Notes: a model not told the origin generated them from the letters alone. A stretch of 46,323 nt of DNA from Hydrogenophilus sp. (GCA_020725195.1 DYFL01000015.1:1-46323); one strand, 5' to 3'. Numbered from the stretch's first letter, positions 36,622-45,420 are shown. Program-made: numbers and translations.

Positions 36622-36813
36622 CTATCGTGCAGCATAGGCCAGGGCCGCCAGGATGTCCTCGCGCTCGAGGTCCTCATGATCGGCAAGGATATCTTCGATC
36701 GTCATTCCGCCCGCGAGGAGTTCGGGCAGGTTCTCTACGGGATGGCGCAACCCGCGGATGCAGGGTTTGCCATGGCAAATCGAGGGGTCGATGGTGATGC
36801 GCTCCGAATCCAT
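36622..36813 (-). CDS. Second DUF433 protein, probable orphan antitoxin
   Basis: A 63-residue DUF433 protein: MDSERITIDPSICHGKPCIR, then LLAGGMTIEDILADHEDLER and AALAYAAR. AGGAGG stands ten bases before the ATG. A toxin gene should follow but only a 12-codon stub remains, fused to the next DUF433 gene. Confidence 0.88.
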   Translation of the reverse strand: MDSERITIDPSICHGKPCIRGLRHPVENLPELLAGGMTIEDILADHEDLEREDILAALAYAAR

Positions 36814-36889
36814 AATCGGCGTTCCTCCTGCTGCCCAAGGCTAGCACGATTCGCCGCCTGCGAAAGCCGCCCGGCCATCGGCAACACCG

Positions 36890-36977
36890 GCAGCCAGGTC
36901 CTGTCGGCGCAGGCCTCGACCACGGCGCTGGCTTGGGGGTTCAGCGCGTCGAGGAGGGGGTTTTGGGGGGCCGGCAT
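36890..36977 (-). pseudogene. Detached original 5' end of the helicase gene
   Basis: The ATG at 36977 opens MPAPQNPLLDALNPQASAVV, then EACADRTWL: the same sequence as the helicase N-terminus but with a six-base loss that removes GSG of Walker A (ACAGSGKTWL). Frame degenerates soon after. It is the leftover of the gene start beyond the inserted DUF433/DUF5615 cassette; the 37-base identity at 36908-36944 is the right copy of the direct repeat. Confidence 0.85.
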
Positions 36978-37102
36978 GACCGGATCGTACTGCCGCCAAC
37001 TGCCGCGGCCGGGCAGGCGGGGTGACGGGAAACGTCAGGTCCCGAGCCGCAGGCGGCCGCTCCGACCTTGTATCTGGCTGTATTCATTGATATTCGGCCA
37101 AC

Positions 37103-37118
37103 TGGCACGGCTCTGGCT
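37103..37118 (+). promoter_or_regulatory. Sigma-54 promoter of the pilin gene
   Basis: TGGCACG-GCTC-TGGCT: GG at -24 and GC at -12 with the correct spacing, one mismatch from TGGCACG-N4-TTGCW. It implies PilR-type activation. The untranslated leader would be about 47 bases. Confidence 0.85.
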
Positions 37119-37174
37119 TCAGCAGACTCACCGCCGCTACGGCGGCGTATGTCGAACCCCTCAAGGAGACTGAA

Positions 37175-37627
37175 ATGAAACCTGAAATGATCCGCAAGGC
37201 CCAGGCCGGCTTCACCCTGATCGAACTGCTGATCGTGGTGGCCATCATCGGCATCCTGGCCGCCATCGCCATCCCGGCCTACCAGGACTATGTCGCGCGC
37301 TCCCAGGCCTCCACCGGCCTGGCCGACATCGCCGGCGGCAAGACCGCCTTCGAGGTGCAGATCAACGAGGGCAACGTCGGCTTCACCGGCAACACGGTTG
37401 CCATCGGCCTGCAGGCCACCACCCCCCGCTGCAGCGCGATTGCCGTGACCGTCGGTGCTGATGGCGCCGGCAGCATCGCCTGCACCCTCGTGGGCAACCC
37501 CGCGGTGAACGGCAGCAACATCACCCTGAACCGCAGTGCCGCAGGCGCCTGGACCTGCACCACCACCGTCGCCAACGCCAACCACCGGCCGCAGGGTTGC
37601 AACGCTGCTGCTCCTCCCGCCGCGTAA
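37175..37627 (+). CDS. pilA: Type IV major pilin (PilA)
   Basis: A 150-residue type IVa prepilin. A short basic leader [12 protein letters not shown] is cut before [20 protein letters not shown], whose Glu5 is conserved. Two C-terminal cysteine pairs are suggested: Cys in TPRCSAIA with SIACTLV, and WTCTTT with QGCNAA forming the D-region loop. AAGGAG precedes the ATG. Single-gene unit with its own terminator. Confidence 0.95.
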   Translation: MKPEMIRKAQAGFTLIELLIVVAIIGILAAIAIPAYQDYVARSQASTGLADIAGGKTAFEVQINEGNVGFTGNTVAIGLQATTPRCSAIAVTVGADGAGSIACTLVGNPAVNGSNITLNRSAAGAWTCTTTVANANHRPQGCNAAAPPAA

Positions 37628-37646
37628 TGGCGAAAAGCTAGCCAGC

Positions 37647-37682
37647 GTAGCCCGGATGCAGGCCGCCAGGCCGCAATCCGGG
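37647..37682. repeat. REP-like palindrome after pilA
   Basis: GTAGCCCGGATGCAGGCCGC with the return arm GCAATCCGGG; CCCGGAT/ATCCGGG is the stem. This is a REP-type motif common in proteobacteria. Confidence 0.7.
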
Positions 37683-37691
37683 ACACCCCAA

Positions 37692-37715
37692 CCCCGGCCT
37701 CGCGCCGGGGTTTTT
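37692..37715 (+). terminator. Terminator of pilA
   Basis: CCCCGGC-ctcgc-GCCGGGG followed by TTTTT. Confidence 0.88.
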
Positions 37716-37813
37716 CTTTGGGAAGAAGGACATGGGCAGGGCAGAGGGCAGGCGAGGGCCTGTTCTCTGCCCTACCCATTTCCCGCGACGGGCGAGCCTC
37801 GGGCCGCCCGTCT

Positions 37814-38227
37814 TCATTTGGGCGCCGGCCCGGCGTCCTTGGCCCGCCACTGCAGCCACACCCGCAGTCCCCTGAACTCCTCCGCCGGCAGGCTGTCGGG
37901 CAGGGCGACGAGCGTCAGGGGGCGGCCGTCCTCAAGGCGCAGGCGCAGGACGCAAAGCCAGGGCAGCACGACGGCCCCGGGCAGGAGGCTCGCCGCCGCG
38001 GTGCCGGTCCCCGTGTCGACGGCGAGGCTGCCGTCCTCGCGGCAGCGCAGCCGGAGCGCGGGGCCCGGGCGCAGGGCGGCCCAGGCGCCGGCCGCGAGGA
38101 CGGCCGCGCCGGCGATCTGCAGGCCGGCGGCGAGATCTGCCAGCAGGAGGGCGGCGGCCGCCAGGGCGTGGAGCAGCAGCCGGGCGACCCGGAGCAGGCG
38201 CGAGGGCTTCAGTTCATAGACCGGCAT
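37814..38227 (-). CDS. YgfX-like small membrane protein
   Basis: A 137-residue protein with MPVYELKPSRLLRVARLLLH then two hydrophobic segments (LLHALAAAALLLADL and AGAAVLAAGAWAAL) and a soluble tail ending ...RGLRVWLQWR. The layout and WLQWR ending resemble the YgfX/CptA group (partner of SdhE in enterobacteria), but sdhE is not adjacent. It is divergent from dacB. The name is tentative. Confidence 0.7.
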   Translation of the reverse strand: MPVYELKPSRLLRVARLLLHALAAAALLLADLAAGLQIAGAAVLAAGAWAALRPGPALRLRCREDGSLAVDTGTGTAAASLLPGAVVLPWLCVLRLRLEDGRPLTLVALPDSLPAEEFRGLRVWLQWRAKDAGPAPK

Positions 38228-38354
38228 GCGGGCTCCCAAGGTGCGCCGAGCCTGAGCGCTGCGGCCCGCGCGTTCGAGGGGCGCGCGGCGGGCATGCGGC
38301 GCCCCAAACGGCATATCATACGGTCTCTCCACGACCCCCGGCCCGACCGACCGC

Positions 38355-39770
38355 ATGATCCCGCGCCTGCCCGCCGCCCTCCTGCTGCTCCTCGCCCTGG
38401 CCCCGGCGCGGGCCGCGGGGCTGCCCGCGTCCGTCGCACAGGCGCTGGGGGAGGCCGGCATCCCCGCAGCCGACGTCGCCGTCGTCGTCCAGGACGTGGA
38501 CGCGGCCGAGCCCCTGCTCGCCGTGGGCGAGGGCCGCTCGCTCAACCCCGCCTCGGTGATGAAGCTGGTCACCACCCTGGCCGCGCTGGACAGCCTCGGC
38601 CCCGCCCACACCTGGAAGACGCGCGTGCTGGCCACGGGCGAGGCGAGGGCGGGGGTGCTCGACGGCGACCTCATCCTGCAGGGCGGCGGCGACCCGGCGC
38701 TGACCCTGGAGCGCTTCTGGCTCATGTTGCGGGAGCTGCGCGCCCGGGGCATCCGGGAGATCCGCGGCGACGTGCTCGTCGACCAGGCCTACTACGCGAT
38801 CGAGCCCGTCGACCCGGGCCGCTTCGACGGCGCCCCGCAGCGGGCCTACAATGCGCCGCCGGCCGCCCTGCTGGTGAGCCACAACACCCTGGCCTTGCAC
38901 CTGTCGGCGGGGCCGGACGGCGCCCGCGCCCAGTTCGATCCGATGCCGGCCGGCCTGCAGCTCGCGAACGAGCTCACCCTGGACCCGGGGCCGTGCAATG
39001 GCTGGCGGGGCGGGATCGTCACCCTCATGGAACCGGGCCGGCTGCGCCTACAGGGGCGCTATCCCGCGGCCTGCGGCGAGCAGCGGCTCTGGGTCAACCT
39101 GCTGTCGCCCGACGCCACCCTCGCCGTCGCCTTCGCCGCGGTCTGGGAGGAACTGGGCGGCCGCCTCGCCGGCCGGATCCGTCCCGCTGCGGCACCCGCA
39201 GACGCGCGCCTGCTGCTGGAATTCGACTCCCCCCAGCTCGGCCTGATCGTGCGCGACATCAACACCTACAGCAACAACGTCATGGCCAAGATGCTGTTGC
39301 TCAACCTGGGGGCCGCCCGCTACGGCGGGCCGGCCACCTGGGAGAAGGGGGCGGAGGCCGTCGAGGCCTGGCTGGCGGAAAAGGGCATCGATACGCGCCA
39401 GCTGGTCCTGGAGAACGGCTCTGGGCTCTCCCGCAGCGAGCGCCTCTGCGCCGCCTCCCTGGCCCGGCTGCTGCGCTGGGCCGCGGCCAGTCCGGTCTAC
39501 TACCCCTTCGCCGCCTCGCTGCCGGTCCTGGGCACGAACGGCACCCTGAAGCCCCGGCTCAAGGACACGCCCCAGGCCGGACAGGCCTGGCTGAAGACCG
39601 GCAGCCTCAACGGCGTGCGGGCGCTGGCGGGCTACGTGCTGGACGCCGGGGGGCGGCGCAAGGTCCTGGTCATGCTCATCAACCACCCCAACGCCGCGGC
39701 CGCGACCAAGGCCCAGGATGCCCTGATCGCCTGGGCCATGCGCCCCGGTGCCGCCCAGCCCGGCCCGTGA
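38355..39770 (+). CDS. dacB: D-alanyl-D-alanine carboxypeptidase/endopeptidase (PBP4)
   Basis: A 471-residue periplasmic class C penicillin-binding protein with Sec signal MIPRLPAALLLLLALAPARA. The active-site triad motifs are SVMK (SxxK), SNN (in NTYSNNVMAK) and KTG (LKTGSLNGVRALAG). NPASVMKLVTTLAALDSLG and GGGDPAL are family typical. It trims or cuts peptidoglycan cross-links. Confidence 0.95.
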   Translation: MIPRLPAALLLLLALAPARAAGLPASVAQALGEAGIPAADVAVVVQDVDAAEPLLAVGEGRSLNPASVMKLVTTLAALDSLGPAHTWKTRVLATGEARAGVLDGDLILQGGGDPALTLERFWLMLRELRARGIREIRGDVLVDQAYYAIEPVDPGRFDGAPQRAYNAPPAALLVSHNTLALHLSAGPDGARAQFDPMPAGLQLANELTLDPGPCNGWRGGIVTLMEPGRLRLQGRYPAACGEQRLWVNLLSPDATLAVAFAAVWEELGGRLAGRIRPAAAPADARLLLEFDSPQLGLIVRDINTYSNNVMAKMLLLNLGAARYGGPATWEKGAEAVEAWLAEKGIDTRQLVLENGSGLSRSERLCAASLARLLRWAAASPVYYPFAASLPVLGTNGTLKPRLKDTPQAGQAWLKTGSLNGVRALAGYVLDAGGRRKVLVMLINHPNAAAATKAQDALIAWAMRPGAAQPGP

Positions 39771-39840
39771 GCCGCCGAGGCGTATGACGAAGGTTATATC
39801 CAGGCGGATACTTATGCACAGTCGGCATGCGCAACTCCCG

Positions 39841-39871
39841 CCGGCCTGTCAAGAGGGTGGCCGGTTTTTTT
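39841..39871 (+). terminator. Terminator of dacB
   Basis: CCGGCC...GGCCGG followed by TTTTTTT, 70 bases past the stop codon. Confidence 0.85.
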
Positions 39872-39978
39872 ATGGTTTTTCAACGCCTTGTTTTTAAAAG
39901 AGAATTCGATTGCGCGTTTTGTAGGCTTTTTGCCATAACCTGCCATTCCGTAAGCACATTTTGCCGTTGCCCCAGGCC

Positions 39979-40013
39979 TTGTCCACAAAGTTATCCACAT
40001 GTTTCGTGGACAA
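39979..40013. promoter_or_regulatory. Cluster of three DnaA boxes upstream of priA
   Basis: TTGTCCACA (39979-39987), the perfect box TTATCCACA (39991-39999), and TTGTCCACG on the minus strand (40013-40005). About 100 bases of AT-rich sequence (39865-39965) precede them. Rest of the 316-base gap: the dacB terminator and nothing else I can identify. Confidence 0.8.
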
Positions 40014-40086
40014 GTACGAAAAACCCAAGCGCGCAGGCAGGGTTAGATTGCCTTTGCACAAAGCACTTTAACTTTCCCGGCTAACC

Positions 40087-42261
40087 GTGCCCACGCCCAT
40101 CGCCCGCATCGCCCTCGACCTGCCGCTGCCCCGCCTCTTCGACTACCTGGCCGGCGAGGCGGGCCCGCGCGACCTCGGGCGCCGCGTCGTGGTCCCCTTC
40201 GGGCGCCGGCAGGTGGTCGGCATCCTGGTGGGCCTGGCCGAGGCGAGCGAGCTGCCGGCCGAGAGCCTCAAGCCCATCACCGCGCTGGACCGCGCACTGC
40301 CGCCCCTGCCGGCCGACTGGCTCAGGCTCGCCCGCTTCGCCGCCGACTATTACCAGCACCCTCTGGGGGCGACCCTGCACGCGCTCCTGCCGCCGGCATT
40401 GAAGCGCCCGAAGCTGCCCCGCCCGGCGGGACCCGCCGCCTATGCCCTGACCCCTGCGGGCGAGGCCCATGTCGCCGGCCTGGGGCCCCGGGCCACGGCC
40501 CGGCGCCGGCTCGTCGAGCGCCTGCGGGCGGGGCCCCTGCCGGCCGGCGAGGCCGGGCCCTGGCGCGCCATCCTGCGCGACTGGCTCGGCCAGGGTCATG
40601 TCGCCGCGATCGAGTCCGGTCCGCCCCCGCCGCCCGAGGCCGCGGCGGCCCCCGCCCTCACCCCGGCCCAGGCCGCCGCACTGCAAGCCCTGACCCAGGC
40701 CCCGCCGGGCTATGCCGCCTGGCTGCTCTTTGGGGTGACCGGCAGCGGCAAGACCGAGGTCTACCTGCGCCTGATCGCCTCCGTGCTCGCGGCGGGCGGC
40801 CAGGCCCTGGTGCTGGTGCCGGAGATCCACCTCACGCCGCAGACCGAGGCGGCCTTCCGCCGCCGCTTTCCGGCCGCGCGCCTGGTGAGCCTGCACAGCG
40901 GCCTGGCCGACGGCGAGCGCCTGGCGGGCTGGCGCGACTGCCTCGCGGGGCGCGCCGACCTCGTCCTCGGCACCCGGCTCGCGGTGTTCACGCCGCTGGA
41001 GCGTCTCCGGCTCATCGTCGTGGACGAGGAGCACGACGCCTCCTACAAGCAGCAGGAGGGGCTGCGCTACTCGGCCCGCGACGTCGCCGTCTGGCGCGCC
41101 CGCGAGCTCGGGATTCCCGTGCTCCTCGGCTCCGCCACCCCCTCGCTGGAGAGCTGGCGCAACGCCCTGGGCCACCGCTACCGGCTCCTCACCCTGCCCG
41201 AGCGGGCCCATGCCCTGGCCGCGCTGCCGGCGGTGCGCCTCGTCGACACCCGCACCGACCGGCCGCGCCAGGGGATGAGCCGCGCCCTCGCGGAGGCGAT
41301 CGAGGCGCGCCTCGCGCGCGGCGAGCAGAGCCTCGTGTTCATCAACCGGCGCGGCTACGCCCCCACGCTCTACTGCAACGGCTGCGGCTACGTCGTGCCC
41401 TGCCCGCGCTGCTCGGCGCATCAGGTGCTGCACCGCGCGGCCGGCGGCTACCAGCTGCGCTGCCATCACTGCGGGCTCGCGGCGCGGCCGCCCGAGGCCT
41501 GCCCGGACTGCGGCAGCCCGGACCTCAGGCCCGCGGGGCAGGGCACGCAGCGCCTGGAGGAGTCGCTCGCCGAGCGCTTTCCCGCCGCGCGCGTCCTGCG
41601 CATCGACCGCGACACCGCCGGGCGCCGCGGCGCCTTCGCCGCCATGCGCGAGGCCGTCCAGGGACGCGAGGTGGACATCCTGGTGGGCACCCAGATCGTC
41701 GCCAAGGGCCACGACTTCCCCCACCTCACCCTGGTCGGGGTGCTGGGCGCCGACCAGGCCCTGCTCTCGCCCGACTTCCGCGCCACCGAGCGGCTCTTCG
41801 CCCAGCTCATGCAGGTGGCGGGCCGCGCCGGGCGCGCCGAGCACCCGGGCGAGGTGCTCGTCCAGACCGCCTATCCCGCCCACCCCTTGTACCGCGCCCT
41901 GGAGCGCCACGACTACGCCCTCTTCGCCGGGCAGACCCTGCGCGAGCGGCGCGAGGCGGACTTCCCCCCCTACAGCCACCAGGCCCTGCTGCGGGCCGAG
42001 GCGGCCGGGATGGAGGCGGCGCTCGATTTCCTCGAGCGCGCCCGCCGCGCCGGGCTGGCCCTGGCGGAAGGCGTGGAGCTCTTCGATCCCACCCCCGCCC
42101 TGATGGCGCGGGTGGCGCGCCGCGAGCGCGCCCAGCTCCTGGTCCAGTCGCGCTCCCGCGGCCGGCTCCAGGCCTTCCTGCGCGGCTGGATCGAGGCCGT
42201 GCGGGCCCTGCCGGCCAGGGGGGTGAAGTGGTCCGTCGACGTGGACCCGGTGGATTTCTGA
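40087..42261 (+). CDS. priA: Primosomal replication-restart helicase PriA
   Basis: A 724-residue 3'-5' helicase that reloads DnaB at stalled forks. Helicase motifs: GVTGSGKTEVYLR, VVDEEHDASYKQQ, LGSATPSLES, LVFINRRGYAP, LVGTQIVAKGHDFP and QVAGRAGRA. The zinc-binding module has CNGCGYVVPCPRC and CHHCG...CPDCG. Start is GTG with no clear ribosome site; the N-terminus IARIALDLPLPRLFDYL fits the family 3'-DNA-binding domain. Confidence 0.97.
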   Translation: MPTPIARIALDLPLPRLFDYLAGEAGPRDLGRRVVVPFGRRQVVGILVGLAEASELPAESLKPITALDRALPPLPADWLRLARFAADYYQHPLGATLHALLPPALKRPKLPRPAGPAAYALTPAGEAHVAGLGPRATARRRLVERLRAGPLPAGEAGPWRAILRDWLGQGHVAAIESGPPPPPEAAAAPALTPAQAAALQALTQAPPGYAAWLLFGVTGSGKTEVYLRLIASVLAAGGQALVLVPEIHLTPQTEAAFRRRFPAARLVSLHSGLADGERLAGWRDCLAGRADLVLGTRLAVFTPLERLRLIVVDEEHDASYKQQEGLRYSARDVAVWRARELGIPVLLGSATPSLESWRNALGHRYRLLTLPERAHALAALPAVRLVDTRTDRPRQGMSRALAEAIEARLARGEQSLVFINRRGYAPTLYCNGCGYVVPCPRCSAHQVLHRAAGGYQLRCHHCGLAARPPEACPDCGSPDLRPAGQGTQRLEESLAERFPAARVLRIDRDTAGRRGAFAAMREAVQGREVDILVGTQIVAKGHDFPHLTLVGVLGADQALLSPDFRATERLFAQLMQVAGRAGRAEHPGEVLVQTAYPAHPLYRALERHDYALFAGQTLRERREADFPPYSHQALLRAEAAGMEAALDFLERARRAGLALAEGVELFDPTPALMARVARRERAQLLVQSRSRGRLQAFLRGWIEAVRALPARGVKWSVDVDPVDF

Positions 42262-42273
42262 GCGCTCGCGATC

Positions 42274-42318
42274 TCACCCCCCGCCCCGGCCCGCCCCCGT
42301 CAAGGGGGAGGGGGCGGG
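42274..42318. repeat. GC-rich palindrome between priA and argS
   Basis: CCCCGCCCC...CGCCCCCGTCAAGGGGGAGGGGGCGGGG; a divergent relative of the palindromic repeat family, able to fold as a long hairpin. Confidence 0.55.
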
Positions 42319-42363
42319 GCAGGCCGGAGACGGCATGCCCTGCCTGCGGCCGGGCGCAGCCGC

Positions 42364-42369
42364 TATAAT
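42364..42369 (+). promoter_or_regulatory. -10 hexamer of argS
   Basis: A perfect TATAAT 27 bases before the argS ATG. The -35 region (TGCCTG, 42341-42346) is weak. Confidence 0.55.
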
Positions 42370-42395
42370 TGATTGAATTTGCCCAGCCTTCTGCC

Positions 42396-44135
42396 ATGAG
42401 CGCGAACTACACCGACCCGAAGACCCACCTCACCGAGCTGCTGGCCCAGGCCCTGGGCCGGATCGCCCCCGGCGCGAACGGCGCCGTCGAGCTCGACCGG
42501 CCCAGGCAGGCGAGCCACGGCGACTGGGCCTGCAGCATCGCCATGCAGCTCGCCCGCGGCCTCAAGCGCAACCCCCGCGAGGTGGCCGCCGAGCTCGTCG
42601 CCGCCTTGCCCGCCTCGGACCTGGTGGAGAAGGTGGAGATCGCCGGCCCCGGCTTCATCAACCTCTTCGTCAGGCCGGCGGCCAAGCAGGCCCTGCCCGC
42701 CCACATCCTGGCCGCGGGCGAGGCCTACGGCCGCAACGATCTCGGCCGCGGCGAGCGCGTGCAGGTGGAGTTCGTCTCCGCCAACCCCACGGGCCCCCTG
42801 CACGTGGGCCACGGCCGGGGTGCCGCCTTCGGCGCGAGCCTCGCCAACGTGCTCGCCTACGCGGGCTACGACGTGCAGCGCGAGTATTACGTCAACGACG
42901 CCGGCCGGCAGATGGACATCCTGGCGCTGTCCACCTGGCTCAGGTACCTGGAGCTGTGCAACGAGTTCGTGCCCTTCCCGGGCAACGCCTACCAGGGCGG
43001 CTACGTGAAGGTCATGGCCGAGGGCATCTACGCCCTGCACGCCGAGCGCTACCGGCGCCCGGCCGCGGAGATCCTGGAAGGGGCACCGGACCGGGGCGAG
43101 GCGCCGGAGGAGCACCTCGACCACCTCATCGCCTGCGCCAAGCGCCTCCTGGGCGACGACTACGCCTACATCCACAGCTATGCCCTGAACGAGCAGCTGG
43201 GAGACGGCAGCAACGACCTCACCGAGTTCGGCGTGCACTTCGACCAGTGGTTCTCGGAGAAGTCCCTGCACGACTCCGGCCTCATCGACCGCTCCGTGGC
43301 CACGCTGCAGAAGAACGGCCACGTCTACGAGCAGGACGGCGCCCTGTGGTTCCGCTCCACCGAGTTCGGCGACGAGAAGGACCGCGTGGTGCGCCGCGAC
43401 AACGGCTCCTGGACCTACTTCGCCGCCGACATCGCCTACCACCTGAACAAGTTCGAGCGCGGCTTCGACCGCGTGATCGACGTCTGGGGCGCCGACCACC
43501 ACGGCTACATCCCGCGGGTGAAGGGGGCGCTCAAGGCCGGCGGCGTCGACCCCGACCGGCTGGCCGTCGCCCTGGTGCAGTTCGCCGTGCTCTACCGCAA
43601 CGGCCAGAAGGCCTCCATGTCCACCCGCGCCGGCGAGTACGTCACCCTGCGCGAGCTCAGGGCCGAGGTGGGCAACGACGCCGCGCGCTTCTTCTACGTG
43701 CTGAGGAAGTCCGACCAGCACCTGGACTTCGACCTCGACCTCGCCAAGAGCCAGAGCACGGACAACCCGGTCTACTACATCCAGTATGCCCACGCCCGCA
43801 TCGCCAGCGTCCTGGCGGGCTGGGGCGGCGACGCGGCCGAGCTCGCCGAGGCCGACCCCGCCCGGCTCGACCACCCCCAGGAGCTCGCGCTGCTCGGCCG
43901 CCTGGCGGAGTTCCCCGAGACCTGCGCCGCCGCCGCCCGGGAGATGTCGCCCCACCTCGTCGCCTACTACCTCAAGGACCTGGCGGCGGAGCTCCACGGC
44001 TACTACGCCGCCTGCCAGTTCCTGGTGGAGGACGAGGCCCTCAGGCACGCCCGCCTCCTGCTCATCGCCGCCACCCGGCGCGTGCTGCGCAACGGGCTCG
44101 CCCTCCTGGGGGTGTCCGCCCCCGACAAGATGTAA
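42396..44135 (+). CDS. argS: Arginyl-tRNA synthetase
   Basis: A 579-residue class I aminoacyl-tRNA synthetase. The HIGH motif is ANPTGPLHVGHGRGA near residue 130, and KASMSTRAGEYVTL is the KMSKS-equivalent of ArgS. The N-terminal Add1 domain (ASHGDWACSIAMQLARGLKR) and C-terminal DALR anticodon domain (ending RRVLRNGLALLGVSAPDKM) are complete. The ATG at 42396 is used; one nine codons upstream lies in the promoter. The SPOR gene follows after one base. Confidence 0.97.
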   Translation: MSANYTDPKTHLTELLAQALGRIAPGANGAVELDRPRQASHGDWACSIAMQLARGLKRNPREVAAELVAALPASDLVEKVEIAGPGFINLFVRPAAKQALPAHILAAGEAYGRNDLGRGERVQVEFVSANPTGPLHVGHGRGAAFGASLANVLAYAGYDVQREYYVNDAGRQMDILALSTWLRYLELCNEFVPFPGNAYQGGYVKVMAEGIYALHAERYRRPAAEILEGAPDRGEAPEEHLDHLIACAKRLLGDDYAYIHSYALNEQLGDGSNDLTEFGVHFDQWFSEKSLHDSGLIDRSVATLQKNGHVYEQDGALWFRSTEFGDEKDRVVRRDNGSWTYFAADIAYHLNKFERGFDRVIDVWGADHHGYIPRVKGALKAGGVDPDRLAVALVQFAVLYRNGQKASMSTRAGEYVTLRELRAEVGNDAARFFYVLRKSDQHLDFDLDLAKSQSTDNPVYYIQYAHARIASVLAGWGGDAAELAEADPARLDHPQELALLGRLAEFPETCAAAAREMSPHLVAYYLKDLAAELHGYYAACQFLVEDEALRHARLLLIAATRRVLRNGLALLGVSAPDKM

Positions 44136-44136
44136 C

Positions 44137-44718
44137 ATGGCCCAGCAGCGCAGCGGACAACCGCGCCATTCGAGGAACGGCCCCTCGCGCCGCCGCGGCG
44201 GCAGCGCCTTCATGGGCGTCATGCTCGGCCTGCTCCTGGGCCTCGTCATCGCGGCCGGGGTGGCCGCCTACCTCTACCTCACGCCCGGACAGTTCAAGTC
44301 GGAGGAGGGCGCCGCCAAGCCGGCACCCGCCGCGGCCAAGCCCCCCGCCGCCGCCGGCCCCAGCGCGCCGCCCACCGTGGAGAGCGCCGCCCCGCCCAAG
44401 TCGGCGGCACCCGACTACACCTTCTACCACATCCTCCAGGGCAGCTCGCCCGATAGGCAGGCGGCCGCCCGGCCCCGGGAGCTCTATTGGCTGCAGGTCG
44501 CCGCCCTGGCGAACCCCAAGGAGGCCGACCGCCTCAAGGCCAGGCTCGCGCTGCTGGGCATGGACGTGGTGGTGCAGAAGATCGACAGCGGCGGCACCCC
44601 GCTGCACCGGGTCCGGGTCGGCCCCTTCAAGACCGAGGACGAGGCCATGACCACCCTCGACACCCTCGTCGTCAACCAATTCGAACCCCGCCTGCTCAAA
44701 GAGGCGGCCGCAAACTAG
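44137..44718 (+). CDS. SPOR-domain, FtsN-like protein
   Basis: A 193-residue bitopic protein: a basic cytoplasmic head (MAQQRSGQPRHSRNG), a membrane segment FMGVMLGLLLGLVIAAGVAA, a Pro/Ala-rich periplasmic linker (about 55-100), then a SPOR domain (about 112-185, WLQVAALANPKEADRLKARL to VRVGPFKTEDEAM). SPOR domains bind denuded glycan at the septum. The argS-SPOR-dsbA order is common in betaproteobacteria. Confidence 0.92.
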   Translation: MAQQRSGQPRHSRNGPSRRRGGSAFMGVMLGLLLGLVIAAGVAAYLYLTPGQFKSEEGAAKPAPAAAKPPAAAGPSAPPTVESAAPPKSAAPDYTFYHILQGSSPDRQAAARPRELYWLQVAALANPKEADRLKARLALLGMDVVVQKIDSGGTPLHRVRVGPFKTEDEAMTTLDTLVVNQFEPRLLKEAAAN

Positions 44719-44728
44719 GAGGAAGACC

Positions 44729-45370
44729 ATGTCCTGGCAACGCACCCTCACCACCCTGGCCCTGATGCTGCCGCTCCTCGGCGCCGCCCCGGCGGCCCAG
44801 GCCCTGCAGGCCGGCACGGACTACGTGGAGATCACCCCGCCCCGGCCCACGGAGGTCCGGGGCAAGATCGAGGTGATCGAGTTCTTCGGCTACACCTGCC
44901 CGCACTGCTACGACATCGAGGGCGAACTGGTGGCCTGGTCCAGGAATCTGGGCAAGGACGTGGCCCTGCGGCGCGTGCCCGTGGTCTTCAACGACCGCTG
45001 GGCGCCCTACGCCCGCATCTATTACGCCCTGGAGGCGACCGGCCTGGTGGCGCAGCTGCATGCCGGGGTCTTCGAGGCCATCCACCGCGACGGCATCAAC
45101 GTGGGCGACCCGAACACCTTCCTCGACTGGGCCGCCAGGCAGGGCGCCGACCGGGCCCGTCTCGCCGAGGCCTACAACTCCTTCGCGGTCAACGCCAAGG
45201 TGCTGCGCTCGCGGCAGATCGGCCAGGACTACAAGCTCACCGGCGTGCCGTCCTTCGCCGTGAACGGCAAATACCTCACCTCCGCCTCCATGACCGGCAG
45301 CCACCAGTCCCTGTTCGCCGCCCTCGACGCCCTGATCCAGAAGGAGCGCCAGGCGGCCAGGCGCAAATAG
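44729..45370 (+). CDS. dsbA: Periplasmic thiol:disulfide oxidoreductase DsbA
   Basis: A 213-residue protein with a Sec signal (ending PAAQA) and the thioredoxin-fold active site EFFGYTCPHCYDIE. The cis-proline loop is LTGVPSFAVNGKY. It introduces disulfides into exported proteins. AGGAGG precedes the ATG, 10 bases after the SPOR gene. Confidence 0.96.
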   Translation: MSWQRTLTTLALMLPLLGAAPAAQALQAGTDYVEITPPRPTEVRGKIEVIEFFGYTCPHCYDIEGELVAWSRNLGKDVALRRVPVVFNDRWAPYARIYYALEATGLVAQLHAGVFEAIHRDGINVGDPNTFLDWAARQGADRARLAEAYNSFAVNAKVLRSRQIGQDYKLTGVPSFAVNGKYLTSASMTGSHQSLFAALDALIQKERQAARRK

Positions 45371-45420
45371 CCCGCGCCGAGGCAGCCGGGCTATGATGTC
45401 CCAGTCTACGGAACCCAACC

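Noticed and set aside
39979..40013. Chromosomal oriC
   Set aside because: DnaA boxes and an AT-rich tract exist but dnaA, dnaN, gidA and parAB are absent, so only a DnaA-binding site is claimed.
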